A stretch of 64,000 bases of DNA from Clostridium manihotivorum (GTDB lineage: Bacteria > Bacillota > Clostridia > Clostridiales > Clostridiaceae). Under the pieces are notes generated by a model. It made no database searches. It was not told where the DNA came from and saw only the letters and a list, made by a program, of their open reading frames with translations. The DNA is taken from the NCBI RefSeq assembly GCF_004015185.1, contig NZ_CP025746.1:6300327-6364326 (forward strand). The letters are read 5' to 3'. A program made the position numbers and the translations under genes. This document shows, one piece after another, positions 37,124 to 46,220 of this stretch. Within the stretch, counting starts at the first letter, position 1. Each line of letters begins with the position of its first letter.

Positions 37124-37507
37124 TTAGTGATTAAATGCTGCATCCATACTAAGCAACTGAACATCACTAACAAAAACAGGTTGTCCAGCTAATAGGAACC
37201 AATGTCCCATTGCTAAATTGTTTGCCAAGTACATCATAAACCACTCATCATAGCTCTCTAATTCTAGCTCAAATTCATTATAAAATGTAGTATAGTTCTC
37301 TGATTCATTAATTTTTCTAATTCCTTTAATTTCAGAAAAAGAAAATCTCTTCTTAGCATCTGTTTTATCTTGTCCTATTACCTTTCCCATTAACAATCCA
37401 TAACTAGGATCGTCAAACCATTTATCGATAGCATCCTTTAGTACATGATTGTAATTCAAAGGTAATATAAGTTTTCCATCTAATGAAATAGTTAATTTTA
37501 TCTTCAT
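37124..37507 (-). CDS. Cas6-like N-terminal RAMP domain, stand-alone
   Basis: A 127-residue protein. The opening MKIKLTISLDGKLILPLNYN followed by HVLKDAIDKW, and then KKRFSFSEIKG, match the start of Cas6 CRISPR endoribonucleases. Cas6 is normally ~240 residues with a second RAMP fold and a glycine-rich loop. That half is missing, and the 170 bp downstream does not encode it in any frame I could read. No repeats or cas genes are nearby. RBS AAGGGG precedes the ATG. It could be a decayed remnant or a protein family that kept only the N-terminal fold. Confidence 0.6.
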   Translation of the reverse strand: MKIKLTISLDGKLILPLNYNHVLKDAIDKWFDDPSYGLLMGKVIGQDKTDAKKRFSFSEIKGIRKINESENYTTFYNEFELELESYDEWFMMYLANNLAMGHWFLLAGQPVFVSDVQLLSMDAAFNH

Positions 37508-37731
37508 CCAAGCACCCCTTAAAAATATTAACTAAAAAGATTAACCACCCAATTAAATTTTAAAAACTTAAAATTTAAAGTAGTAACTTTTAAAAGATAT
37601 ACACTTCACTCATGAAGTCATTTGAAATCTCATCACTTCTATATATTATCGCGAATATACTTCTAATGTAATAGAATTGTTTTGGTTACATAGTTAATTA
37701 TTAGTATGGAATAAAATAACTTTTAAATAAT

Positions 37732-37765
37732 AAAGCGAGATTCATTAACCTATGATTCTCGCTTT
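37732..37765 (-). terminator. Terminator of the glycosyltransferase gene
   Basis: The stem AAAGCGAGA/TCTCGCTTT with inner TCA/TGA, flanked by A/T runs. Confidence 0.8.
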
Positions 37766-37775
37766 AACAAAATAT

Positions 37776-38873
37776 TTATATAGCTACTAATGAAGCTAAC
37801 AAATCAACAGTACTATCTAAAGATGTACCCTTAATTAAATTCTCTATATTTACCCTCATCTCTTGTAGTTTAGCTTGGTTATAAAAGAGATCCTTTATAA
37901 CACCATCAAGTTCGTCTACGCTAGTGGACATAGCAACCTCTTCTCCAACCAAAAACCTAACATTTTCAGCTTCTTGACCTGGAATATAATAAGGTACTAC
38001 TATTGGAAGTTTTTTATTCAAAGCTTCGGTTATAGTAAGCCCACCTGCCTTGGTTATTATTAAATCTGATACATCCATAAGCTCTGATACCTTCTGAGTA
38101 AAGCCCAATATTATTAATTGCTTATCCAAAGGAACCCTTTCATAAACACTCTCTAAATGTTCCTTTAACTCCATATTGTTTCCACAAACCACTATAATCC
38201 TAATGGGAATATCTAAATTCATTATTTTCATTAGAGCCTTTTTCATAGCCTTAACACCCATACTTCCTCCCATTAGAAGTATAGTGAAAACCTCATCCTG
38301 TTTCAAAGAGTTATTCACATTTAAGAAATCCCTCTTAATAGGTATCCCGTATGTATGTACCTTATCTTCATCTACTCCTTTTTCTATAAGACTATTCTTT
38401 GTATAATTGCTTCCTACTATATAACCATCCACTTTTGAATTAACATAAGAACTGTGTGCTTTATAATCCGTTACCACAGATATAAATGGTATATTTATTT
38501 TTTCTTCAATTTTTAAACTTGAAATAACACTTACCAGTAGGGGATGAGTTGATATTATTAGACTCGGGTTATATTGACTTATTATCTTATAGGTTGCTTC
38601 CTTTATGGACCCACCAACTAATTTATTTATCCCAACGCTGGTTACTCTATGATCACTAACCCTATATAACATCCCAAACAAAGCTGGAGTTTTTGTGGCT
38701 AAGATTTCGTAACCTCCAGATACTACTTTATCCAGCATCCTAGCACTCTCTCTTATAGGTTCAATACACTTAACCTCATACCCCTTATTCTTCAATTCAT
38801 TCTTTAGTGAATCTGCAACAGAGTTATGCCCCTGACCAGTAGATGCAGTTATAATTAATATCTTTCCGTTCAT
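37776..38873 (-). CDS. Diacylglycerol glucosyltransferase-like enzyme (MGDG synthase/UgtP family)
   Basis: A 365-residue GT28-type glycosyltransferase at the membrane surface. The N-terminal domain opens with ILIITASTGQGHNSVADSL, the MGDG-synthase motif. The C-terminal UDP-sugar domain has LLMGGSMG and TKAGGLTITEAL followed by PYYIPGQEAENV. It probably adds glucose or galactose to diacylglycerol for glycolipids and lipoteichoic acid anchors. MurG is related, but the N-terminal motif favours UgtP. ATG 38873 with AGGAGTG 8 nt upstream is preferred over 38882. Confidence 0.88.
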   Translation of the reverse strand: MNGKILIITASTGQGHNSVADSLKNELKNKGYEVKCIEPIRESARMLDKVVSGGYEILATKTPALFGMLYRVSDHRVTSVGINKLVGGSIKEATYKIISQYNPSLIISTHPLLVSVISSLKIEEKINIPFISVVTDYKAHSSYVNSKVDGYIVGSNYTKNSLIEKGVDEDKVHTYGIPIKRDFLNVNNSLKQDEVFTILLMGGSMGVKAMKKALMKIMNLDIPIRIIVVCGNNMELKEHLESVYERVPLDKQLIILGFTQKVSELMDVSDLIITKAGGLTITEALNKKLPIVVPYYIPGQEAENVRFLVGEEVAMSTSVDELDGVIKDLFYNQAKLQEMRVNIENLIKGTSLDSTVDLLASLVAI

Positions 38874-38890
38874 AAATACCACTCCTTTTA

Positions 38891-38913
38891 ATATTCAACT
38901 TAGGGTTGAATAT
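38891..38913 (-). promoter_or_regulatory. Perfect 9-bp inverted repeat just upstream of the glycosyltransferase RBS
   Basis: ATATTCAAC-TTAGG-GTTGAATAT lies 18 bp before the start codon, with a 5-nt loop. It may be an operator or an mRNA hairpin controlling initiation. Confidence 0.45.
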
Positions 38914-39470
38914 ATTAAAGTCAAACCATATATATTAGCTATTATATTAAAATAATAAATCTTAAAATTCTCTTATTTATAAAACTTATGTTTTAAAATA
39001 TCTTTAATATTTCAAGCCATACGTCCTCAGTAATAACTCACTTATTACTATAACTGTATTAAATTAAAAATTTCTTAATGAATTCTGAATAATTCCTTAA
39101 ATAAAGCACAAAAACTTTATACTCATATAATAGCAAGTATTTCCTCATGTTCTACAATAATATAATTTATTTAACTATCTTAATAAAATCTAAACATACA
39201 TATACTTTTATGTTAGTATCCTAATGCTATACTTATTAGAACCATCCTATATATAGCTTTACATCTTACTAATTTAACTTTATTTACATACCTTAAATTA
39301 TAATTTTACTTATGATTAATATCAATTAATTTTCTACCATCCATTAATTGAAACTTATCTAGGCTCAAAAATCTCTAAACAACCTTATCAAAAGACTTCT
39401 CTAAAACATAATTTCCTAAAGAATAAAAAATTCGCTAAAGCACCCTTATTTACTGAGCTATTTTGTAAAT
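38914..39470. other. 550-bp AT-rich spacer without recognised gene
   Basis: Very AT-rich on both strands with many stops. It has a small inverted repeat (AGTAATA...TATTACT, about 39031-39052). It should contain the glycosyltransferase promoter on the minus strand, but no convincing pair was found. It leads into repeat copy B. Confidence 0.4.
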
Positions 39471-39610
39471 CTGCCTTTCAGAATGTACATGAGGAAAATC
39501 TGGCAGTCGAATAAGATTTCTTTTTAACTATTTTCCCTAAACAAATGTTCTAAAACCTTAACATTACTAGGTTTACCTAGCACTTTTTCTGATTCCTAGA
39601 CAGTAAAAAA
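39471..39610 (+). repeat. Dispersed repeat, copy B (most complete)
   Basis: It starts CTGCC (39471-39475) paired with GGCAG (39502-39506), then GAATAAGATTTCTTTTTAAC, a middle part with AAACCT/AGGTTT-type pairing and CTAGGTTTACCTAG, and ends CCTAGACAGTAAAAAA. It abuts the terminator of the comFB-like gene. There is no + strand gene to its left. Confidence 0.8.
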
Positions 39611-39637
39611 ACTACCACCTTAAAGATAGTAGTTCTT
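39611..39637 (-). terminator. Terminator of the comFB-like gene, abutting repeat B
   Basis: The stem ACTAC...GTAGT is followed on the minus strand by TTTTTTACTGT, which is the repeat end. Confidence 0.6.
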
Positions 39638-39643
39638 TTAATA

Positions 39644-39922
39644 TTATACATCTGCTGATATTTCATGAAGTGGATTTTGTGTTACTTTTTGAAGTGCTTT
39701 AGTCAGTTCATTAATAACATCAATCTTCACTTGAGCTTTCATCTCATTCATTTTTAGATATAATCGTCCACTTTCTGTAACAGCATAAAGTGGGGGAAGA
39801 TTATTAAGAGCAATAGCTTTAACATCATTTATGCATTTATAACAAGTGCAAGCTCCCTTATAGTCTTCTAAAACTAGAGGTAAGATGTCATCAACTATAT
39901 CTTCCATACAATTTTTCAGCAT
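39644..39922 (-). CDS. ComFB-family protein (late competence development)
   Basis: A 92-residue protein with the ComFB pattern: an N-terminal MEDIVDDILPLVLED helix, CTCYKC (paired cysteines, about 27-32), NDVKAIALNNLPPLYAV and a C-terminal helix. ComFB lies in the competence operon of Bacillus, but its role there is dispensable; cyclic-di-nucleotide binding has been proposed for relatives. Here it is alone. RBS AGGAGG precedes the ATG, and TATAAT lies at 39942-39947 on the minus strand. Two diguanylate cyclases are in the same window. Confidence 0.85.
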   Translation of the reverse strand: MLKNCMEDIVDDILPLVLEDYKGACTCYKCINDVKAIALNNLPPLYAVTESGRLYLKMNEMKAQVKIDVINELTKALQKVTQNPLHEISADV

Positions 39923-40205
39923 TATATCCTCCTGTATTTATATTATACTAGTCTTATTTGTATTTTCGTACAATTTCTAACATTCTGTAGTGTTAGCCTT
40001 TTTCCAGTTTCTTTTAAATTAGTCACTATTCTTTAATCAAATATTTTATTTCTAAACTATAAATCCATAAATACATTTTTTTATTTAAGTATACACCTAT
40101 TCACATATTTTGTAGAATAAATTACTTTGAATATCAAATTAATTTATGATAAACTTAACTAAAGATTATTATTTTTATAATAAAATATCGCGTAAGGAGT
40201 TAAGT

Positions 40206-41396
40206 ATGATAATTAAACCTAAATTTAGAGATTATATATGTTTAACAGCTCATCCTGAAGGTTGCGCTATAAATGTTCGTGAGCAGGTAGAATTTATAAA
40301 AAAACAGAAACATATAGATAGTCCTAAAAATGTTCTCGTTATCGGATCATCTACTGGATACGGCTTAGCTTCAAGAATAGCTATGGCTTTTGGAGCAGGG
40401 GCAAATACAATAGGCGTTGCTTTTGAAAGACCTGCAGCAAAATCTAGAACTGCAAGTGCAGGCTGGTATAACACAGCTGAGTTTGAAAGATTAGCAAAAG
40501 AAGAAGGCCTTTACTCAAAAACAATAAATGGAGATGCTTTCTCAAATGAAGTTAAAGAAAAGGTTGTTGAATTGATAAAAAATGATCTAGGGCAAATAGA
40601 TCTTATAATTTATAGCATTGCTTCTCCAAGAAGAACTGACCCTATTACTGGAGAAACCTATCAATCATCCCTTAAACCAATAGGAGAAGCCTATACTAAC
40701 AAGGCTGTAAACTTCCACACTGATATAATCCAAGAAGTAACAATATCTCCAGCATCAGAAGAAGAAGTTGAAAGTACAAGAAAGGTAATGGGGGGAGAAG
40801 ATTGGCAGCTTTGGATTGAAGCTTTGTCAAATGCCAAAGTACTATCGCCTAATGTTAAAACTGTAGCTTATACATATATAGGTTCTGAGCTTACTTATCC
40901 TATATATAGAAACGGAACAATAGGAGAAGCAAAGAAGCATTTAGAACAAACCGCTAAAATACTAAACGACAAGCTAAAGCCTATAAATGGAAAAGCCTAT
41001 ATATCCTCAAATAAAGCTTTAGTGACACAATCAAGCGCCGCTATACCTGTAGTACCACTTTATATAGCATTGCTGCTTAAACTTATGAAGGATAAGAATT
41101 TGGATGAGTCTTGTATAGAGCAGATCTATAGGCTTATGAGTACAAAACTATATTCCGAAGAACCTCTTGACGAGAGCCAAATAATTAGATTAGATGACTT
41201 AGAATTAAGAGATGATATCCAAAGAGAAGTAATTCTTCAATGGGATGAAATAAATTCAGATAACATAAGACAGTTAACTGATATAGAAGGCTTTAGAAAA
41301 GAATTCTTTAAACTATTTGGCTTTGGTCATCAACAGATAGATTATGATACGGATATTAATCCCGATGTTGACATACAAGGGCTAGTCCAAATATAA
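40206..41396 (+). CDS. fabV: Enoyl-[acyl-carrier-protein]/trans-2-enoyl-CoA reductase, FabV/TER family
   Basis: A 396-residue SDR-like reductase of normal FabV/TER length. The cofactor motif VIGSSTGYGLASRIAMAFG is at about 47-65. IIYSIASPRR and the catalytic Y-x8-K (YRNGTIGEAK, about 237-246) follow. It reduces the enoyl double bond in fatty-acid synthesis (FabV) or in butyryl-CoA formation (TER), and sequence reading cannot separate these roles. The start ATG 40206 has AAGGAG 6 nt upstream; the longer frame from 40146 is not used. It lies next to a fatty-acid reductase pair. Confidence 0.92.
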   Translation: MIIKPKFRDYICLTAHPEGCAINVREQVEFIKKQKHIDSPKNVLVIGSSTGYGLASRIAMAFGAGANTIGVAFERPAAKSRTASAGWYNTAEFERLAKEEGLYSKTINGDAFSNEVKEKVVELIKNDLGQIDLIIYSIASPRRTDPITGETYQSSLKPIGEAYTNKAVNFHTDIIQEVTISPASEEEVESTRKVMGGEDWQLWIEALSNAKVLSPNVKTVAYTYIGSELTYPIYRNGTIGEAKKHLEQTAKILNDKLKPINGKAYISSNKALVTQSSAAIPVVPLYIALLLKLMKDKNLDESCIEQIYRLMSTKLYSEEPLDESQIIRLDDLELRDDIQREVILQWDEINSDNIRQLTDIEGFRKEFFKLFGFGHQQIDYDTDINPDVDIQGLVQI

Positions 41397-41444
41397 GAAT
41401 ATCCAAGCAACTTCAATTAATTACAATTTGTATAATATTACAAA

Positions 41445-41478
41445 AAATTGCTGACGACCAATTTTTCAGCAATTTTTT
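41445..41478 (+). terminator. Terminator of fabV
   Basis: AAATTGCTGA/TCAGCAATTT followed by a T-run. Repeat copy C begins 7 bp later. Confidence 0.85.
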
Positions 41479-41484
41479 GCATAT

Positions 41485-41624
41485 CTGCCTTTCCCAATGT
41501 ATATTAGGAAAACCTTACAAGAGGAACAGATTTCTTTTTACTGTTTACCCTAAATAGCTACTCCAAATCCTTTATATTACTAGGTTTATATATTCAAAAA
41601 CTTTATACTTTCCTGACAGTAAAT
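41485..41624 (+). repeat. Dispersed repeat, copy C
   Basis: It starts CTGCCTTTCC and ends CCTGACAGTAAA. The GGCAG partner has mutated (AACAG), while TTTTTACTGTTTACCCTAAA and ATTACTAGGTTTA are intact. It abuts the luxC terminator. Confidence 0.75.
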
Positions 41625-41626
41625 GC

Positions 41627-41657
41627 AGAAGCCCTATAGTTGTACTATAGGACTTCT
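41627..41657 (-). terminator. Terminator of the luxC-luxE operon
   Basis: AGAAGCCCTATAGT pairs with ACTATAGGACTTCT around a 3-nt loop; it abuts repeat C. Confidence 0.75.
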
Positions 41658-41662
41658 TAATA

Positions 41663-43015
41663 TTAAAGCTGCCTGCTCACTATAAAGGTCATTTCATCAA
41701 GGTTATGAAGTCCATCATGGGATGTGCCTGGTTGATGAAGAGACATTTCACCAGGCTTCGTAACTATGCTTACTCCTAGCAAAGTCATCTTTTCTATGAA
41801 AGCCTGATCATCCCCTAGATATCCCATAGTTTGCAGATAGTCTTTTAGGTTTTTTTCTACATAACTATATACCTGCATTTTATCACTATACGGACATACA
41901 AATATAAATCTATAAAAACATCTATCAAGATCTACTTTGTCTGGCATATCTTCATTTAGTAGGACAGTGTAATCTGCATTTTCAGAGCAATATACCTTTA
42001 TACCTTTATTTAATCCGTACTTTAAAGTGCAAAATTGCCTATCTTGTATAGCTTTAACTGAATTCCAAGTATTTAAATATGATTTGGGAAACTCTTTACT
42101 TAGAGTATTAAGAGAGTCAGCTAAACTTTTGGAAAACTTTTCATAGTCTACATCCCTATTTATAAATACTATTCTTGGTGAAAGACAGGCTTTTTGTTCC
42201 CAGGCTATTATATCTCTTGCAACAAGGTTAGCATTATACTCCATATCAAGTATACTTTCTATAACTTCAAAGCTTATTTTTGCTCCATGCATCACTATAT
42301 GAGTATCGTATCTTGCACACAACTCTTTCATTATCCTGCCGGAATATTCTCCTCCCCAATGTATGACACAATCACTTTCTTTAACTACTTCCTCATATAT
42401 ATCTGACTTACTACTGTCGAAGTATACTATGGATAGTCTTTCTTTTATATTCTCATCAATTTCACAAAGACTTTTATAGAATGCATTAGCAAAATACGGC
42501 TCATCTCCAGAAACCTTTATCAAGTTACAATTCTTAGATAAAAGCCCCATAGATATACTTACTGGTATTACCACAAATGCATTTCCCGATATATTATGGA
42601 AAGCCAAGCCTCTCGGTTGCCTATGTACGTAACCATAGCTTGTTTTTACCCAATTATCCAATATATCTAAATGTCCCAATTCTTCCTTTATAGTAGTATA
42701 TATATTTTCCTTTAATAAAGCCTGCATACAACCTTCTAATTCGTAAGTCACAAGCTGAGGGCTTTGATTTGTTAAGTTAGCTATTACTTCAATATGCTGC
42801 TTACTATAATCTCTATCAAGCCACAGCCTTGCGCATCTATCTAATATCTCAATAGTTTCTTCTGATGATATATCATGAACTTTTAATTTATTTTCTTTTA
42901 ACCTACAGATTTCTTTTTGAACATCTTCTTTTTCTGATATTTGAAGATTAACCTTCATATTATTGATTTGCTTTTCTAAGTAAACTTCACTTCCGCATGA
43001 GTATTCTATTTTCAT
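41663..43015 (-). CDS. luxC: LuxC-type acyl-CoA/acyl-protein reductase
   Basis: A 450-residue aldehyde-dehydrogenase-like protein of the LuxC family (PF05893). YGYVHRQPRGLAFHNISGN and the cofactor segment precede the catalytic Cys in WEQKACLSPR (about 280). It reduces an activated fatty acyl group to the aldehyde with NADPH. The ATG overlaps the luxE stop by 4 nt (ATGA), so LuxE and LuxC are made together. No luxA, luxB or luxD gene is near, so the aldehyde is not for light here. Targets such as plasmalogen, wax alcohol or modified surface sugars are speculation. Confidence 0.9.
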   Translation of the reverse strand: MKIEYSCGSEVYLEKQINNMKVNLQISEKEDVQKEICRLKENKLKVHDISSEETIEILDRCARLWLDRDYSKQHIEVIANLTNQSPQLVTYELEGCMQALLKENIYTTIKEELGHLDILDNWVKTSYGYVHRQPRGLAFHNISGNAFVVIPVSISMGLLSKNCNLIKVSGDEPYFANAFYKSLCEIDENIKERLSIVYFDSSKSDIYEEVVKESDCVIHWGGEYSGRIMKELCARYDTHIVMHGAKISFEVIESILDMEYNANLVARDIIAWEQKACLSPRIVFINRDVDYEKFSKSLADSLNTLSKEFPKSYLNTWNSVKAIQDRQFCTLKYGLNKGIKVYCSENADYTVLLNEDMPDKVDLDRCFYRFIFVCPYSDKMQVYSYVEKNLKDYLQTMGYLGDDQAFIEKMTLLGVSIVTKPGEMSLHQPGTSHDGLHNLDEMTFIVSRQL

Positions 43016-44157
43016 ACTACCTCTTTCTCCTTTACATCTAATGTAGCCCCACAGCCTTTTGCTTCAGCACCTTTTACTCGTCCTAATATTTTAATCGTCA
43101 TCCCAGCTTGTCCACATTTAGGGCATTTGTCCATAGATACAATTTCACCTATATCATCAACTAAAACAGATGCGCCTGCAAAGGTTGATGTTCCATAAGC
43201 ATTTAAAATCTGTATTACTCCTTTATCCCCTACATTACTTAATGGTTTTAATGTCTTTATATCCCTAATTATAACTTTGCCTGCATTTGGTACATGGAAC
43301 AGATAGTCACCATGTTCCTTAGAATAATGTCCATGTATAGGAAGACTATTTTCAGTAAAAGAATAGGTATCTACAAAGCTCTCTTGTGGTATTCCAAGGA
43401 AGCTTGATACTTCTTCAACAAATTGTCTTCTTGGAATTTGTGTTCCGATGCTTATAGTTCCCTTCTTACCATCCCAGCCTCCTCCTCCAGTGCTAACAAT
43501 TACTTTTTCTCCTAGCTCTACAGGTGAAATTATTTCTCTTAGTTGTTTTATAGTATTATATATAAGTAAAGTAGAGCCTCTCACTGATAAGTGATGATTT
43601 TTTTTATCGTGAAACTGAATATATCTTTTAAAGGCCTCTATATCTAGGTTGAACTCCTCCTTCTCTTGCTTTAGTAGGAACAATGCATCACCCTTAAACT
43701 CAAAAAGATTTAAAATATTACCTATATATGATTCTGTAGGTTTTCCTAATATATGCTCACTTTTAAATTTTCTCATCTCCAAAGGTTCTGGGTAGAATAC
43801 ACAATCATAATCACAATTAGGATCAAGAATATCTGGATCTAACATAGCAACCCTTTTTAGCTGCTCTATATCACTTAATGATCTTCCTACAATGCTGGGA
43901 TCTCCGCTTGTACTGCTAGAAACTGTCCACATATCAATTTGATTAGGAGCTACTCTAAGCAACTTGGAAAATAAATTAGAGGATTTTTTAAATAGTGTAG
44001 TTGTAAAGTATGGTACCTTCTCTAGATCACTTTCCTCATTTAGACTTTTTCTAGGATCATATCCCTGACTGTCACATAGAAACTTATATGCTGGGCACTC
44101 TAGATACTGTAAAATAATATTTTCCTTAAAATCATGAAAAAACTGGCTTTTACTCAC
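43012..44157 (-). CDS. luxE: LuxE-type acyl-protein synthetase
   Basis: A 381-residue member of the LuxE family (PF04443). It activates a fatty acid with ATP and transfers the acyl group to its own cysteine for reduction by LuxC. Landmarks are SSSTSGDPSIVGRS (about 79-92, nucleotide loop), VSTGGGGWDGKKG (about 218-230) and FVDTYSFTENSLP. The C-terminus has a CPKCG pair and a late Cys in AKGCGATLD, in the region of the acyl-accepting Cys in Vibrio LuxE. It is first in a two-gene operon. RBS GGGAGGG. Confidence 0.9.
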   Translation of the reverse strand: MSKSQFFHDFKENIILQYLECPAYKFLCDSQGYDPRKSLNEESDLEKVPYFTTTLFKKSSNLFSKLLRVAPNQIDMWTVSSSTSGDPSIVGRSLSDIEQLKRVAMLDPDILDPNCDYDCVFYPEPLEMRKFKSEHILGKPTESYIGNILNLFEFKGDALFLLKQEKEEFNLDIEAFKRYIQFHDKKNHHLSVRGSTLLIYNTIKQLREIISPVELGEKVIVSTGGGGWDGKKGTISIGTQIPRRQFVEEVSSFLGIPQESFVDTYSFTENSLPIHGHYSKEHGDYLFHVPNAGKVIIRDIKTLKPLSNVGDKGVIQILNAYGTSTFAGASVLVDDIGEIVSMDKCPKCGQAGMTIKILGRVKGAEAKGCGATLDVKEKEVV

Positions 44158-44620
44158 AAAATTCCCTCCCTATTTTTTATCTTTCTTCATTCTACTTCTA
44201 CTAACTTATATATCTTTAGTTATAGTGAAATAATCTTTTTGTTAATGCACAAAATACTTATATATAATATAGAAAGAAAAAACTTTACAAACAGTAGTAT
44301 TTTGTAACATTTTTCGATAACAGGGCAACTTATAAGTATTCTTTACCTCTTTCCCAGTAACCTCTGTATCCTATTATTGTTATATAGAAAGTATACCTTT
44401 TTCCCATATTTTTGTTAAACCCATTATTTCTCCACTATACCTATTTTTATGCCATAATTATACTTTTTTGCAATGCTAATTCCTTTTATCTAACTAATTC
44501 ATAAAGTTTTGTTTATATTATTTATCTTTAATTATCTTTTAAAAGTAATTATAAATAATTACAAGCTTTATTTTTCTATAAAAACAAGTTTTTTTGTTAC
44601 ACTTTGTGAATGTTTGACCT
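44158..44620. other. 460-bp AT-rich spacer upstream of luxE
   Basis: No ORF of note and no clear promoter pair or riboswitch. The right end runs into repeat copy D. Confidence 0.4.
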
Positions 44621-44797
44621 TCTCCGCTGTTCTAAAACTTTGATATTTCTAGGTTTATGTATAGGGTTCCAACTTCAACTATTAATTTATAAATGCCCGA
44701 TAATCCCCAGAAGCCGGTATTATCGAACATTTATAAATTAAGTTTCCGTAAAGGATACCTATATAATAAACTTCACACTTTCCTTAACAGCAAAAAA
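44621..44797 (+). repeat. Dispersed repeat, copy D (5' part lost, long hairpin inserted)
   Basis: It retains TTCTAAAACTTTGATATTTC, CTAGGTTTATGTAT and the end ACACTTTCCTTAACAGCAAAA. A ~92-bp insert (about 44669-44760) replaces the variable spacer. It is dominated by a hairpin TAATTTATAAATG (44683-44695) with 44728-44740 and inner CGATAAT/ATTATCG. The CTGCC/GGCAG arm is missing. Confidence 0.65.
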
Positions 44798-44834
44798 GAC
44801 TATGAATCAAGGTAAAGCCTTTAATTCATAGTCT
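44797..44834 (-). terminator. Terminator of the WG-repeat gene, abutting repeat D
   Basis: The stem AGACTATGAAT/ATTCATAGTCT is followed on the minus strand by TTTTTTGCTGT. Confidence 0.75.
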
Positions 44835-44872
44835 TTCTAGCGGTATATAAAACGAGTATAAGATTACTTATT

Positions 44873-45934
44873 TCACATAATAGAAAGTATTCTCTTATCC
44901 ATTGCATACTTCTCTATATTAACTTTATTTTTTGAATAAAAAATTACATTTCCCTCCTTATCCAAATATCCATTTCTATCATCATGCAAAAATTCACCTA
45001 GACCGTACTCAAAATCAAAGGCCATTTGCAATGAAGGTTTAACCTTATATTGCCCCTTTAAGTCTATATATCCACACTTATTATTAACTTGCACTACTGC
45101 TAACCCTTCATTATGGTAGGATACATTATCAAATCTAAATTCAGAGGATGGTTTTCCTAAAGTATTTATATACCCCCATACCTCTTGGCCCTTTTTATCC
45201 AATCCCACAGCACAACGTTCTTCACTAAAACCTAAGGAATAATCAAAAAGGAATCCAGTTACATACTCTCCCTTTTTATTTATTACTGCTAGCTTTTTAT
45301 TTTTCATAACTATAGCAAACCCTTCAGAAAAGCTTTCTGCCATATCAAACTCAGGCGGTATCACTATATTTCCCTTTTTGTCCAAATATCCATACTTACC
45401 ATCAATTTCATATATAGCTAAACCCTCGCTAAACAATCCACAACGACTAAAAATAGGATTTATTACTACATCTCCTTCAGTGTTAATATAACCCATTTTA
45501 TGGTTATAGCATATGACTGCTAATCCTTCACTGAAGCTACTAGCCTCTTCATATTGCAGAGGAATTCTTATATTTCCTTTTGTATCAATATAACCTTTCT
45601 TTCCATTCTTCTCAACCAGTGCTAACCCATCTGAAAAATTCATAGCACCATCGTAGTACGGGTTAACAATGATATTTAAATTCTTATCCATAAATCCATA
45701 GAGACCATCACTTTCAATTATGGACAATCCGCCATAAAACTCAAAGGCTCTGAACTCCGTGAAGGTTTTAGATATCTTTCCATCATAACTTATAAAACCA
45801 TAACCATCTTCTCTATAGAATGGGATAAAACCTTCTGAAGCAGGCAAAAGCCCTAAAAATTGAGGTTCAACTACAACTTCACCTTTTTCATTAATAAAAC
45901 CATACAACTCATCATCTAAAAACTTATAAATCAT
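44873..45934 (-). CDS. WG-repeat protein
   Basis: A ~353-residue protein made almost wholly of about ten WG repeats of ~33 residues, each with a pattern like YGYLDKKGNIVIPPEFD. There is no signal peptide or membrane helix, so it is probably cytosolic. WG repeats form beta structures thought to mediate protein contacts; no enzyme function is implied. ATG 45934 has GGAGG 5 nt upstream and is used in place of 45946. It is monocistronic. Confidence 0.88.
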   Translation of the reverse strand: MIYKFLDDELYGFINEKGEVVVEPQFLGLLPASEGFIPFYREDGYGFISYDGKISKTFTEFRAFEFYGGLSIIESDGLYGFMDKNLNIIVNPYYDGAMNFSDGLALVEKNGKKGYIDTKGNIRIPLQYEEASSFSEGLAVICYNHKMGYINTEGDVVINPIFSRCGLFSEGLAIYEIDGKYGYLDKKGNIVIPPEFDMAESFSEGFAIVMKNKKLAVINKKGEYVTGFLFDYSLGFSEERCAVGLDKKGQEVWGYINTLGKPSSEFRFDNVSYHNEGLAVVQVNNKCGYIDLKGQYKVKPSLQMAFDFEYGLGEFLHDDRNGYLDKEGNVIFYSKNKVNIEKYAMDKRILSIM

Positions 45935-46220
45935 AGCTTCCTCCAAACTACTTATACACTACAATACTGATATATGATTTATATATAAAATGATGAACTA
46001 TAAACACTGAAAAAATACTAATTATCACGCTTAAATCATATACAGGTTATGAATTTACATCTTAGCAACAAATAAAACACTGATTTTTCACAAAAATAAA
46101 AGAAACCTACTTAGTTTTTAATTTAAACCTTGTATGTTTCCTCTAATATCAAAATACAATTTTATGACCCAATCAAATTAAAAGAACATCTAAATCTTAT
46201 AATAATTTGTATATATTAAT

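Noticed and set aside
37124..37507. Intact Cas6 as part of a CRISPR-Cas system
   Set aside because: Only the N-terminal half is present and there are no repeats or other cas genes in the window.
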